Positions 1-9,410 of a DNA stretch of 22,761 bases are shown here, piece after piece. Under the pieces are notes generated by a model. The model was given only the letters and a program-made list of their open reading frames with translations, was not told where the DNA came from and ran no database searches. Every line of letters starts with the position of its first letter. Positions within the stretch are counted from its first letter, which is position 1. Both the position numbers and the translations under genes were made by a program. The stretch spans positions 1 to 22,761 of the forward strand of contig JAGAWH010000100.1 of assembly GCA_017941505.1 (NCBI GenBank), in the 5' to 3' direction. The stretch is from Faecalicoccus sp. Lineage in GTDB: Bacteria; Bacillota_I; Bacilli_A; Erysipelotrichales; Erysipelotrichaceae.

Positions 1-244
1 AATTGATCGATGCGGCAAGCACCCGGCCATGTTGGTGGTCAGTATGATTTCCCGATACTTCACTTCTTCCGGCAGCGCTGTAGATTTCAACATCCTTATC
101 GCCATAGAGTTCGATAAAGGTTTCAAGAGCCCTGATATAGCGAAGATTCTGGCTTTCCACTAATGAAGCATCTTCATAAAAGTCTTCCAATAGATCCTGG
201 AATTGATTCTGTTTAAATTGCGATATTAAAGTTGTAGCTTTCAT
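1..244 (-). CDS. galK: Galactokinase, N-terminal part (cut by window edge)
   Basis: This is the first 81 codons of a galactokinase, the GHMP-family enzyme that phosphorylates galactose at C1 with ATP in the Leloir pathway. The signature GRSEVSGNHTDHQHG is visible at about residues 59-73. It matches the galactokinase motif G-R-x-x-[LV]-[IS]-G-x-H-T-D, whose residues bind galactose. The rest of the protein, including the ATP-binding GHMP loop, lies beyond base 1. The ATG is 3 bases after the galM stop. Only a weak ribosome site is visible before it, so translation may be coupled to galM. It is the last visible gene of a galT-galM-galK operon. Confidence 0.93.
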   Translation of the reverse strand, partial: MKATTLISQFKQNQFQDLLEDFYEDASLVESQNLRYIRALETFIELYGDKDVEIYSAAGRSEVSGNHTDHQHGRVLAASIN

Positions 245-247
245 TGT

Positions 248-1243
248 TTATTTTGTACGGAATGTAAACGAAGTATATTCGTTATATTCCTCTCCTTTCC
301 TTAATATAGTTTTAGAATTTTCATTTAAATTAATATCATTGGACATAAATTGTGTTTCCACGCAGATACCGCTTCTTTTTGTCATGGCATGTTTATCTTT
401 ACCTAATAGGTTTACCAGATAATTGGCGGTATAGATCGTTGCGAGTGGATAACTTGTAGAAACATTCATTTCAATACCGGTTGTCTCATTGTAGAGCTGA
501 ACCTGGTTTTCTTTGATGTCAAAGATAAACGGATGGTCAAAGCCCTTACCGATGCGTAACTGTTCATTTTCATTTTCGTGGGCGATTTGATCGGCAACGC
601 GTTTTGGTTCTCTAAAATCAAACGGTGTTCCTTCTACATCTTCAATCACACCATCCACTAAGCCATCTTCATCCACGTGGGCAAATTTAGAGGCATGTAC
701 CGTTAAGATATGATCGGTGACATCACTTGGAGCTCCGGATAAATTAAAGTAGCTGTGGTTTGTGATATTTAGTACGGTATCCTCATCGCTGATGGCCTTA
801 TACTGCATCTTAAAGGTATTGCCTTCTAATGAATAGATAACATGGAATTCAACATTACCGTTGAATCCTTCTTCCTTATCCGGTGATAGATAGGAATAAT
901 CGATGGTATCGTTGGCGATGGTATAATTGAACGTTCTAAAAGAGAAACCCTTAATACCGCCATGAAGGCTGTTTGGTCCGTTATTGATCGGAACATGATA
1001 GGTTTTACCATTGATCGTATATTGTCCTTTACCGATACGGTTGGCAACTCTTCCAACCACAACACCTAAGTAAGCGTCTTGGGAAGCATATTCTTCTTCG
1101 GTATCATAACCAAGCACTACATCCTGAACATCCCCGTTTTTATCTTTCACCAATAGCTTTACAATGGCGCAACCAAGAGGAATTGTCCAAACTTCTAGAA
1201 ATTCATTTTTTAAAATTAAGTAATCGCCTTGTGTTAAAATCAT
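248..1243 (-). CDS. galM: Aldose 1-epimerase (galactose mutarotase)
   Basis: GalM interconverts the alpha and beta anomers of galactose so that galactokinase receives the alpha form. The 331-residue length is typical of the family. Family motifs are visible: NSLHGG (His94) and TNHSYFNLSG (His163, the likely general acid), with ETQFMSND near the C-terminus carrying the likely catalytic base Glu296. No signal peptide is present, so it should act in the cytoplasm. The ATG is one base after the galT stop and the stop is 3 bases before galK, so the three genes are almost certainly cotranscribed. Confidence 0.93.
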   Translation of the reverse strand: MILTQGDYLILKNEFLEVWTIPLGCAIVKLLVKDKNGDVQDVVLGYDTEEEYASQDAYLGVVVGRVANRIGKGQYTINGKTYHVPINNGPNSLHGGIKGFSFRTFNYTIANDTIDYSYLSPDKEEGFNGNVEFHVIYSLEGNTFKMQYKAISDEDTVLNITNHSYFNLSGAPSDVTDHILTVHASKFAHVDEDGLVDGVIEDVEGTPFDFREPKRVADQIAHENENEQLRIGKGFDHPFIFDIKENQVQLYNETTGIEMNVSTSYPLATIYTANYLVNLLGKDKHAMTKRSGICVETQFMSNDINLNENSKTILRKGEEYNEYTSFTFRTK

Positions 1244-1244
1244 A

Positions 1245-2717
1245 TTATTTCTCCATATACTCTAGGAAACGATCAAAGCCAGCGATGCCTTCTTCATCCA
1301 TTTTGAATACCCCTGCATTCTCCAAAACCTTGACAAACTTTACTGCCAATTCTTTTCTGAGAGCTTCTTTTAATTGATCCTTTGGATAGTTTTGAGAGCG
1401 CAGGTATTCAATCCATTGTGTATGTTTTTCAAGAGCTGGAATATCCTCGATTTGAATAGTGCCCTCTAAAACCTGACGAATCTGATCTATTTCTGTCTTT
1501 AAGCGTCCCGGTAAGATTGCCAATCCCATGACTTCGATCAACCCAATATTTTCTTTCTTTACATGATGATGTTCTTTATGCGGATGAAAAATTCCATCCG
1601 GATATTGATCGGTAGTCCGGTTGTTTCGTAAGACAAGATCGATTTGGAACAATCCGTCCTTTTTGCGAACAATCGGAGTGATGGCATTGTGTCTTACATC
1701 TCCTGTTGAGTTTATTATACCTAAACTTTCATCACTATAGGATATCCATTTTTGTAAAATATGAACACTTTTATCAATTAATTTCTGCGGATCATCCGAT
1801 GTCATACGAATTGTCGATAACGGCCAATACAACATCTCAATTTTGATTCCGTCTTTTTCATAGCTCTTAATCACACGGGCATCTTCAATTGGGAAATGAT
1901 GTCTTCCTCCCTGGTAATGATCGTGGGTCAAAATAGAGCCACCGACAATCGGAATATCGGTATTGGAGCCTGCCATGTAATGCGGGAACTGTTCCACAAA
2001 GCTGAATAAATTTTCAAAAGTTTCCCTGTCAATCTTCATCGGAATATGCTCACCATTCAAAATAATACAGTGCTCATTGTAGTAAACATATGGCGAATAC
2101 TGCAGATAATAAGAACCGTTTTTCAAATGAAGAGGAATAATTCTATGGTTCTGTCTGGCCGGATGATTGGCATGTCCTGCATATCCCACATTTTCCTTAC
2201 ACAACAAACATTTTGGATATCCGCTTGCCTTGACAAGTTTAGCCTTGGCGATTTCTTTTGGATCCTTTTCCGGTTTGGATAGATTGATGGAAATTTGAAT
2301 ATCCCCATATTTATAGTTACAGATATAATTAATATTTTTATCAGTTCGAGATTTTCGAATGTAGTTGGAATGAATGGACAGCCCGTAATACCAATCTGTA
2401 GCCTTTTGCGGATCTTCTTTATATAAAGATTCAAAAGTAGATACTACTTCGCTTGGACGAGGCATAATGGTATTCATGATTCGTGTATCAAATAAATCTT
2501 TATCTGTGATGGTATCCTCACATAATCCTTTTTCTACGGCATACTCTAACATCGCATCTAATAAATCATAAAGAGATGCATCTTCCACCTTTTCAGTTTC
2601 AAAGGAATCGATTTTCAACAAATCCAGCAAGAGATTTACAGAGTAAGTTATATCGTCTTCTTTGATCATCTGATTTTTTAAAGCATATTGAATAAATTGA
2701 TTTAGAATAGTGTTCAT
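1245..2717 (-). CDS. galT: UDP-glucose--hexose-1-phosphate uridylyltransferase, class II
   Basis: GalT swaps the UMP group between UDP-glucose and galactose-1-phosphate, the central Leloir step. At 490 residues this is the long Firmicute class II form (class I enzymes are about 350). The active-site motif H-D-H-Y-Q (His265, His267, Gln269) fits the H-x-H-x-Q nucleotidyl-transfer centre. Upstream Cys170-x2-Cys173 resembles a metal site. The start is supported by an AGAGGAA ribosome site about 8 bases upstream, and a strong promoter lies just upstream of that. It is the first gene of the galTMK operon and is divergent from a LacI-family regulator, its probable repressor. Confidence 0.95.
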   Translation of the reverse strand: MNTILNQFIQYALKNQMIKEDDITYSVNLLLDLLKIDSFETEKVEDASLYDLLDAMLEYAVEKGLCEDTITDKDLFDTRIMNTIMPRPSEVVSTFESLYKEDPQKATDWYYGLSIHSNYIRKSRTDKNINYICNYKYGDIQISINLSKPEKDPKEIAKAKLVKASGYPKCLLCKENVGYAGHANHPARQNHRIIPLHLKNGSYYLQYSPYVYYNEHCIILNGEHIPMKIDRETFENLFSFVEQFPHYMAGSNTDIPIVGGSILTHDHYQGGRHHFPIEDARVIKSYEKDGIKIEMLYWPLSTIRMTSDDPQKLIDKSVHILQKWISYSDESLGIINSTGDVRHNAITPIVRKKDGLFQIDLVLRNNRTTDQYPDGIFHPHKEHHHVKKENIGLIEVMGLAILPGRLKTEIDQIRQVLEGTIQIEDIPALEKHTQWIEYLRSQNYPKDQLKEALRKELAVKFVKVLENAGVFKMDEEGIAGFDRFLEYMEK

Positions 2718-2740
2718 TTTCAGTTCCTCTTTTCAAGAAG

Positions 2741-2770
2741 ATTATATTTTACATCAGTTAAAAATGTCAA
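2741..2770 (-). promoter_or_regulatory. Promoter of galTMK
   Basis: On the minus strand there is a perfect -35 TTGACA (2765-2770) and a perfect -10 TATAAT (2741-2746), separated by 18 bases. Transcription should start near 2734, giving a leader of about 17 bases before the galT ATG at 2717. So strong a promoter needs repression, which fits the inverted half-sites directly upstream. Confidence 0.85.
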
Positions 2771-2775
2771 TATAT

Positions 2776-2819
2776 TTTAGTAAATTATATCCATGGTTTT
2801 ACTAAATTATACTGGTAAA
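2776..2819. promoter_or_regulatory. Probable operator for the LacI/GalR-type regulator
   Basis: TTTAGTAAA at 2776-2784 is the exact reverse complement of TTTACTAAA at 2798-2806. A third, imperfect half-site ACTGGTAAA lies at 2811-2819. The spacing of 13 bases between the two perfect arms is longer than in a usual compact LacI operator, so each arm may be half of a degenerate site, or the protein may bind two sites. The element sits just upstream of the galT -35 and just before the -10 of the divergent regulator, so one bound protein could control both. Binding by the adjacent regulator is inferred. Confidence 0.6.
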
Positions 2820-2834
2820 TTTTATATTTTGAAT

Positions 2835-4040
<1,206 letters not shown>

Positions 4041-4046
4041 TGTGTG

Positions 4047-4079
4047 ATTATAGTTATATATCGCCTAAAAAGATGTCAA
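4047..4079 (-). promoter_or_regulatory. Possible promoter of the candidate small RNA
   Basis: A perfect TATAAT lies at 4047-4052 and a perfect TTGACA at 4074-4079 on the minus strand. The 21-base gap between them is too long for a standard sigma-A promoter. TATAAC at 4053-4058 gives a 15-base gap, which is short. Either the -10 works with a weak -35 at about 4070-4075, or the combination is accidental. Confidence 0.35.
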
Positions 4080-4080
4080 C

Positions 4081-4224
4081 ATAAAGTCAGCAGTTAAACG
4101 ATAACTTTTGTTTCTAGCTCTCGTTTCATCTGGCGAGTTTTTTTTGTTTCGATGTCAACCTTTGTGGTTCGACCTAAATTTTTTTTCGGGACCCTTTAAC
4201 TAGAATACAACTAATAATACGATT
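4081..4224. other. Non-coding spacer with two T-tract structures
   Basis: Reading the plus strand, CTCG...CGAG followed by eight T lies at about 4121-4148. GTCAACC-TTTGT-GGTTCGAC (one bulge) followed by CTAAA and a run of eight T lies at about 4155-4183. Both look like plus-strand terminators, but no plus-strand gene ends here. The motif ATGTCAAC occurs twice, about 80 bases apart. No clear terminator in the minus direction follows the ATPase gene that ends at 4225. I see no coding sequence. Confidence 0.4.
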
Positions 4225-4899
4225 TTATCCTGTGATTTTGGTTAGCTTTCCTGCATCCATCTTATATAAGACATCCGCATATTGCACAGCCGTATTTTCA
4301 TGCGTCACTAAAAGTACAGCTGTTCCTTTTTGAGCCACATCCTTTAATAAACGAAAAACGATTTCCGTATTCTCATCATCCAGATCACCCGTTGGCTCAT
4401 CGGCAAGTAAGATATCCGGATCTGTCATCAAAGATCTTGCGATAGCCATTCTCCTTAATTCTCCTCCGGATAATTGATTAGGCATACAGTCTTTCAATTC
4501 AGCGATTCCCATCATTTCTAACAGTTCAAGCGCCTTTTCAGGATTGTTTTGATGATAAAGGTTTAATGGTAATTCCACATTTTCCAATACCGTTAAGGAT
4601 GCGATGGCAGAATGTGACTGCACAATCACAGAGATATGTTCATTACGAAATTTGGATAAAGCTGCATCATCTAAGGCATAGATATCCGTATCTCCAATCC
4701 AGACTTTTCCGCATGTTGGCTGTAAAAGTCCGGCACAGATATTTAATAAAGTAGTCTTACCGGAGCCGGAGCGTCCCATCACGACTGTGACCTTCCCTGA
4801 TTCCAGAGTAAAATCGGTAGGATAAAGGGCGGTAAATACATTGGAATCTCTTCCCTGACGCAAAAATTCACGGCTAATATTCTCTGCTTTTAATCCCAT
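4225..4899 (-). CDS. ABC transporter ATP-binding protein (LolD/MacB type)
   Basis: This 224-residue ATPase has Walker A GRSGSGKT (residues 42-49), the ABC signature LSGGE (143-147), Walker B ILLADE (163-168) and a downstream switch His in VTHE. Its size and sequence style match ATPases that partner FtsX/MacB-type permeases. Its ATG overlaps the stop of the preceding permease as TAATG, so the two are translationally coupled and form one transporter. It is the last gene of the long iron/redox cluster. The substrate cannot be read from the sequence. Confidence 0.9.
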   Translation of the reverse strand: MGLKAENISREFLRQGRDSNVFTALYPTDFTLESGKVTVVMGRSGSGKTTLLNICAGLLQPTCGKVWIGDTDIYALDDAALSKFRNEHISVIVQSHSAIASLTVLENVELPLNLYHQNNPEKALELLEMMGIAELKDCMPNQLSGGELRRMAIARSLMTDPDILLADEPTGDLDDENTEIVFRLLKDVAQKGTAVLLVTHENTAVQYADVLYKMDAGKLTKITG

Positions 4900-6104
4900 T
4901 AGTTTTCCTCCCTTAAAATAAGTCCGGTATCCGTTTTTAAAATCGCATAAGCAGCCCTGGATGCCGCAAGGGAGCCTGTAAGTACGCTCATACCTATCGC
5001 AAGTACCACAATAAGAAGAAGTATCCCAAAACTCGGCAACAAATATGGAAGTCCTAATTGTGATTCAATTAAAGAACCAAACGGGATAGTGATCAAAGCG
5101 CCTAAAACCACACCGATCAAAGCACCGGCCAAACAGTTTAAGGCCCCTTCCTGCAGGATTAAGGAAGAAATCTTCTTCCGGGATGCACCTAATACCCTCA
5201 ATACCGCAAACTCCTTGACTCTTTCCCGGGTAATCATCTTAAAAGAAATCATTAATATCGCAGCCGATAAGATCCAAACCGCCACCATCAATATGCCGAT
5301 TAAAGTGGATACACCGTTTAAGGAAGAAGCGATATTGGTAATCATATTTTTGGATTGCACAGCACCGATATTCTTTACATGAATATTGATATTATTGAGT
5401 ACTTCTTCTACATTATGTTCATCATCCACATTGACCATAACACACGATACGACATGGTCAGGATCGATATTCCCAAAATCATTGAGTTTATTTTCGTAAG
5501 CAGAACGAATCAACAATTTAATGGTATCTTCATTGGTATAAACAGTAGTATCCATTGTTGTACCGGTTTTATCCAATTTACCGACTACCTTACATTCCAC
5601 ATTGTAGAAAGTTAACGTATCCCCCACAAAGGCATTTAGATCATTTCCTACAATGATATCCTTTTCAGTTAATTTTTTATTGAAGGATTTCTTTAACCAT
5701 GGCTGAATCACAAAGTCCGTTTCCGGGTCAAAGCCAATAATCTGTACCGGCAAAGAGCAGCATCCCGAACTTGCGGAAGCTAAGAAAAACTGCGAACTGA
5801 TTTGCCCGGTACCTTCTACTTTTTTAATTTGATCAATCACGGAATCCGACATATAGAAATAGCCGGTATTCCCATTCAGAATAATATTATCTAACTGTCT
5901 TTTTGTGGTAGCTTCATAAGGCACAACCATAATATCAGCCCCTAATCGGCTGTTCAAAGAAGATAAACCATTCTGTAAACTGATGACTAGAATCGATCCG
6001 ATGAACATAGCAGCGGATAGAAAGGCAGATAATATCATTAACGGAACAGTTCTTCCCGGTTTTCGGGTTAAATTTCGAAACGGCAGACTCTCCTTAAAAC
6101 TCAT
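4899..6104 (-). CDS. FtsX/MacB-type ABC transporter permease with a Cys-Cys pair
   Basis: The 401-residue protein has one N-terminal membrane helix (about 19-43), a large extracytoplasmic domain (about 45-265) and three C-terminal helices (about 268-292, 315-345, 355-385), which is the MacB-like layout. The extracytoplasmic domain contains adjacent cysteines Cys115-Cys116 in a segment SSGCCSLPVQIIGFD. The cysteine pair could bind metal or form a disulfide; this is inference. It begins one base after the stop of the Fe-S subunit gene and overlaps the ATPase start. Membership of the cluster suggests it serves the same iron or redox process, as a third permease besides the two further upstream. 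Confidence 0.85.
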   Translation of the reverse strand: MSFKESLPFRNLTRKPGRTVPLMILSAFLSAAMFIGSILVISLQNGLSSLNSRLGADIMVVPYEATTKRQLDNIILNGNTGYFYMSDSVIDQIKKVEGTGQISSQFFLASASSGCCSLPVQIIGFDPETDFVIQPWLKKSFNKKLTEKDIIVGNDLNAFVGDTLTFYNVECKVVGKLDKTGTTMDTTVYTNEDTIKLLIRSAYENKLNDFGNIDPDHVVSCVMVNVDDEHNVEEVLNNINIHVKNIGAVQSKNMITNIASSLNGVSTLIGILMVAVWILSAAILMISFKMITRERVKEFAVLRVLGASRKKISSLILQEGALNCLAGALIGVVLGALITIPFGSLIESQLGLPYLLPSFGILLLIVVLAIGMSVLTGSLAASRAAYAILKTDTGLILREEN

Positions 6105-6105
6105 A

Positions 6106-6789
6106 CTATTTTCCCCCTTTCCTTTTCATCCGGTTGGATTTAACCAATAGATGTTCTATATCAATACCGGCCGGGCAGATATTTCGGCATGCCAAAGACT
6201 TACCGCAGCCTTCATATACTCTTTTCTTATATTCCTTCTGTAATTTTAAATTTGTTTCTTCATTTAAAATCCTTGCGATGGGTACAAAACCGGCCATTCC
6301 GGTAAATGTCCCTCCCGCATAATAGTTAGGACATATTTCTAAGCAGCATCCGCAAAGAAGGCATTTAGAAGCCGCCTGAGCGGTTTCATTGGTTGTATCG
6401 GATAAGGTTATATCTTTATCCGGATATACCTTCATCTGGGATAAAGACTCATAAATCGGCTTTCGATCCACCACTAAATCGCAAATGGTTTCAAATTTTC
6501 GCAATGGTTCTAAAACCACTTTATTTCCTGTCAAAACCGTATCACAGGCAAGCGCCGGTTTACCGTTGATGCGCATAGCACAGGCTCCGCATTTTTTTTG
6601 CAGGCAGCTACATTGCCATTCTATAGGTAATACAGGATTCCCTTTTACATCTAGAAGTGTCAGTGTGTTGATATCCTCTAAAGCTTCGGCCACTGTGCAG
6701 TTTTCATTTTTTGTTTCATATTCAAAAGTCTGAATATACGGCTTACTGTTTCGATCCTTCTGTCGAAGTACTTCTATGATTATCTTCAT
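6106..6789 (-). CDS. Fumarate reductase/succinate dehydrogenase-like iron-sulfur subunit
   Basis: This 227-residue protein has all the cluster ligands of FrdB/SdhB. The N-terminal plant-type [2Fe-2S] domain has Cys62-x4-Cys67-x2-Cys70-x11-Cys82. The C-terminal ferredoxin-like domain has Cys143-x2-Cys146-x2-Cys149-x3-Cys153-Pro and Cys195-x5-Cys201-x3-Cys205-Pro, the pattern for one [4Fe-4S] and one [3Fe-4S] cluster. It would carry electrons between the flavoprotein and the membrane cytochrome b on the cytoplasmic side. The start overlaps the flavoprotein stop by 4 bases (ATGA) and a GGAGGT ribosome site lies upstream. Whether it serves fumarate respiration or iron-linked electron flow is not settled by the sequence. 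Confidence 0.93.
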   Translation of the reverse strand: MKIIIEVLRQKDRNSKPYIQTFEYETKNENCTVAEALEDINTLTLLDVKGNPVLPIEWQCSCLQKKCGACAMRINGKPALACDTVLTGNKVVLEPLRKFETICDLVVDRKPIYESLSQMKVYPDKDITLSDTTNETAQAASKCLLCGCCLEICPNYYAGGTFTGMAGFVPIARILNEETNLKLQKEYKKRVYEGCGKSLACRNICPAGIDIEHLLVKSNRMKRKGGK

Positions 6790-8336
6790 AGGGCACCTCC
6801 TGAATGATCTAAATCACGACAGGTATAATTCCATTCATCATCCTTTTTATAAACAATCGACATCCTTTGAAATTGATCATCTGTAAAAGGATAATCCAGC
6901 CGATAATGTGCTCCTCTGCTTTCTTTACGCCATAAAGCACACTCAATCATTGCCTTGGCAAATTGGATTCGCCATTTGTCCATCTCATATTCCGGTTCTA
7001 GTTTTTCTAAGGCATCAAGACCCTGTTTCAGACTGTTTTCATCTCTTAAAATACCCATCGCATCTAGTAAAATTTGACCGATTTGATTGGCAAGCGGTTT
7101 TGAATATCGGACATCATATGTTAAAGCCGTCTGCTGCATACATGAGATTTCTCTTTCTTGTTCCAGAATAGATTCGGCCGCAATTCTTCCTCCCAGTAAA
7201 GCTCCTAACATAGAATTACCGCCTAATCGGTTGGCACCGTGATAACGGCATGTACACTCTCCTGCCGCATATAAATTTTCAAAATTAGTCTGATGACGGT
7301 AATCCGTATCAATACCGCCCATAAAATAATGAATGCCCGGAGCCACCGGAATCGCTTCTTTTTCAGGATTCAACTTCAAATAATGAGTGATTTCTTCTTT
7401 TAAATCAGATAATTTATGATACCAGGATGTTTGCGGTATGGATGTCATATCCAAATATACAGTATCCTTTAAAGCAGTCATTTCACGGGATACTACATCA
7501 CGGGGCATTAAATTCTTCAGCTGTGGATATTTTTCTTCCATAAAATACCAGGGTTTACCATCTCTTATGACAAAAAGCCTTCCGCCCTCCCCTCTGGCTG
7601 CCTCAGAAATCAAGCAGCGCTTGGAAGAAATAGGTATTGTCGTAGGATGATATTGAATCATTTCTAAATTGCCGAAATGTACACCCTTTTGAAGACATAT
7701 TGCCGCCGCATTTCCCGTATTGGCAGTAGTTCCTGTAGTCATATAAGGAAATAATCCATTCAGACCGCCATACGCTAAAATAACCGGTGAATGAAAAGCC
7801 AGCTGCTTCTTTGTATAAATATCCTGTACAACAACCCCTTCACATCCCTTATCTATTAAAAGATCACATAATACATGTTGTGAGTAACGCTGAATCAAAC
7901 CCTGAACCTCATATTTTCGTGCTTCATCAATAAGTGCTGTAATAATCATCTTTCCCGTACTGCTCTTGGCATAGGCTGTACGCTTTTTATGTTGACCGCC
8001 AAAAGGGCGGAGAACAAGTTTACCGTCCTGTGAATTAAAAGGGACCCCTAAACCAATGAGCCATTTCACGATTTCAGGAGCTCGTGAAGTCAATGTGAAA
8101 ACGGCATCTTCATCCGCTAAATAAGCACCGCCTTTGAGTGTATCCTCATAATGTTCCTGAATCGTGTCACTTTCAGACATGGTATCCATAGCGGCATTGA
8201 TGCCTCCTTCTGCCAGAACCGATTGAGCCTGCACAGAAGGATGCGATGAAATTAAATTACACGAAACACCATGTTTGGCCAGCCAGATGGCAGCACTTAA
8301 ACCAGCCATCCCGGCACCGATAATACTAACTTCCAT
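6786..8336 (-). CDS. Fumarate reductase/succinate dehydrogenase-like flavoprotein subunit
   Basis: The 516-residue protein begins with an FAD-binding Rossmann motif GAGMAG (residues 7-12). It carries the FrdA/SdhA substrate-site motifs: HPTT (230-233), EAARGEGG (245-252), PRDVVSRE (278-285, with the catalytic-type Arg), GIHYFMGG (His336) and HGANRLGGNS (366-375). The FAD loop reads QAQSVLAEGG. The histidine that binds FAD covalently in canonical FrdA/SdhA is replaced by Gln38, so FAD is probably non-covalent, as in L-aspartate oxidase. NadB is the main alternative, but the Fe-S and cytochrome b partners on either side argue for an FRD/SDH-type complex. There is no Tat signal, so it is cytoplasmic. 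Confidence 0.88.
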   Translation of the reverse strand: MEVSIIGAGMAGLSAAIWLAKHGVSCNLISSHPSVQAQSVLAEGGINAAMDTMSESDTIQEHYEDTLKGGAYLADEDAVFTLTSRAPEIVKWLIGLGVPFNSQDGKLVLRPFGGQHKKRTAYAKSSTGKMIITALIDEARKYEVQGLIQRYSQHVLCDLLIDKGCEGVVVQDIYTKKQLAFHSPVILAYGGLNGLFPYMTTGTTANTGNAAAICLQKGVHFGNLEMIQYHPTTIPISSKRCLISEAARGEGGRLFVIRDGKPWYFMEEKYPQLKNLMPRDVVSREMTALKDTVYLDMTSIPQTSWYHKLSDLKEEITHYLKLNPEKEAIPVAPGIHYFMGGIDTDYRHQTNFENLYAAGECTCRYHGANRLGGNSMLGALLGGRIAAESILEQEREISCMQQTALTYDVRYSKPLANQIGQILLDAMGILRDENSLKQGLDALEKLEPEYEMDKWRIQFAKAMIECALWRKESRGAHYRLDYPFTDDQFQRMSIVYKKDDEWNYTCRDLDHSGGAL

Positions 8337-8348
8337 TTGATTAGCTCC

Positions 8349-8894
8349 TTAAATCGTATTCCAGCGAAGATAATACACCACAAAGCCGACTGCCATCATC
8401 ATGAGAATAATCGATATGATCATAAGAATATCCACGCTGTATTGTTTCAAGCTCTCAGCACCAAGGCCAATCATAGCCGGACCAATATTTGTTAATACAT
8501 GCACCGCGATACATAGTAATAAAAAGATATGCAGACACAATTCAACGATTCCGAAATAATGCAGGCGGACAACAGCCCCGCTGTTTATAAAGATTAAAAG
8601 ATGGGCAATAATGCCGATCATCAGCGCAAAGCCACTGATGCGTCGTGCCCAGAATAAACGATTTTCCTTAAAATAAGAAACACCGGATTTCTTGATCGCA
8701 AAAAGGGTCTGCATCGTAAATATCGAAGAGATGATGACATGCAGTCCAATACAGCCTAACATGATATAAGCCAATATACCTAAGATTTGGTTTCCGCCAT
8801 TCATAAGTCCTGTCACTTGAAATAAACCGGCAATCGCATGAATAAAAAATAAAACCAAAATGCCATGGGTCAAATATACATTCAATCTACGCAT
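8349..8894 (-). CDS. Membrane cytochrome b subunit of a fumarate reductase-like complex
   Basis: This 181-residue protein is nearly all membrane helix (about 7-27, 36-58, 86-107, 116-138, 153-174). Histidines lie in four of these helices: His19, His52, His98, and His122 or His132. Five helices with one axial-type histidine in each of four helices is the layout of di-heme FrdC/SdhC. ARRISGFAL before the third helix resembles the family's R-x-[ST]-G motif. It should anchor the flavoprotein and Fe-S subunits and move electrons across the membrane through two hemes b. Its start overlaps the preceding gene by 8 bases. Assignment rests on topology, histidines and context. Confidence 0.8.
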   Translation of the reverse strand: MRRLNVYLTHGILVLFFIHAIAGLFQVTGLMNGGNQILGILAYIMLGCIGLHVIISSIFTMQTLFAIKKSGVSYFKENRLFWARRISGFALMIGIIAHLLIFINSGAVVRLHYFGIVELCLHIFLLLCIAVHVLTNIGPAMIGLGAESLKQYSVDILMIISIILMMMAVGFVVYYLRWNTI

Positions 8895-9393
8895 TGGCTT
8901 CTCCTTTCACATCAATTCGGATAACGGAATTCATATCGAGTGTCTCCACATGAAGATTGTCTGCCATCTCCTTGGATAAGATCATAATATCGAAGATACC
9001 ATGTTCGGCTTTGGATATCATTAATGTTCCATCCTCCATTTTTAAAATCATCTGATTGGCCGGCAGACGGGATTGATAACTTTGAGCCATCATCAAACCC
9101 GGTCCATCTCCTGTCGCAATATAACAGGTAATATCTTCAAATAAGAAAGATATCTCTTCTCCTTTAAAAAACTTTTTCCAGGTCTCAAGATTCTCCTTAT
9201 TGGGATGGACCGCTTCATTAATAAAGATTACGTAGTTTCCCGAAGGCTGATCAAGAATCACAGAAGCAGAAGATAAGGCATCCGGATCATTATTCAGCCA
9301 TTTTTGAAAACCACTCGTAAAAAAAAGCGGGATACCCATAATGATGAGTATCGAAATACATACAATTAAGATATGCCGAATCATTTTCATCAT
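8887..9393 (-). CDS. Unrecognised membrane-anchored extracytoplasmic protein
   Basis: I do not recognise this 168-residue protein. It has one N-terminal hydrophobic helix (about 5-26) and a soluble domain of about 140 residues that should face outward. No CxxCH heme site, lipobox or paired cysteines are present; a single cysteine sits in DITCYIA. NosL was considered, but no Met/Cys metal motif is visible. It lies between the FMN-binding lipoprotein and the cytochrome b gene and overlaps the latter by 8 bases, so it is probably part of the same electron-transfer complex. Starts at 9393 and 9390 are both possible after GGGGGAG; the second has better spacing. Confidence 0.8.
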   Translation of the reverse strand: MMKMIRHILIVCISILIIMGIPLFFTSGFQKWLNNDPDALSSASVILDQPSGNYVIFINEAVHPNKENLETWKKFFKGEEISFLFEDITCYIATGDGPGLMMAQSYQSRLPANQMILKMEDGTLMISKAEHGIFDIMILSKEMADNLHVETLDMNSVIRIDVKGEANA

Positions 9394-9410
9394 GGTCTCC
9401 CCCTTTGTGC

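Noticed and set aside
2123..2434. 103-residue minus-strand reading frame inside galT
   Set aside because: It lies in another frame within an intact galT and shows no family motifs.
4060..4150. CRISPR tracrRNA-like segment
   Set aside because: The spacer has words faintly like a tracrRNA, but there are no repeats, no cas genes and no anti-repeat match.
6786..8336. L-aspartate oxidase (nadB) for the flavoprotein
   Set aside because: It shares the non-covalent FAD loop, but nadA/nadC are absent and it is flanked by FrdB-like and cytochrome b subunits with overlapping translation.
8887..9393. NosL-type copper chaperone
   Set aside because: Size and anchor fit loosely, but no Cys/Met metal motif is visible and nos genes are absent.
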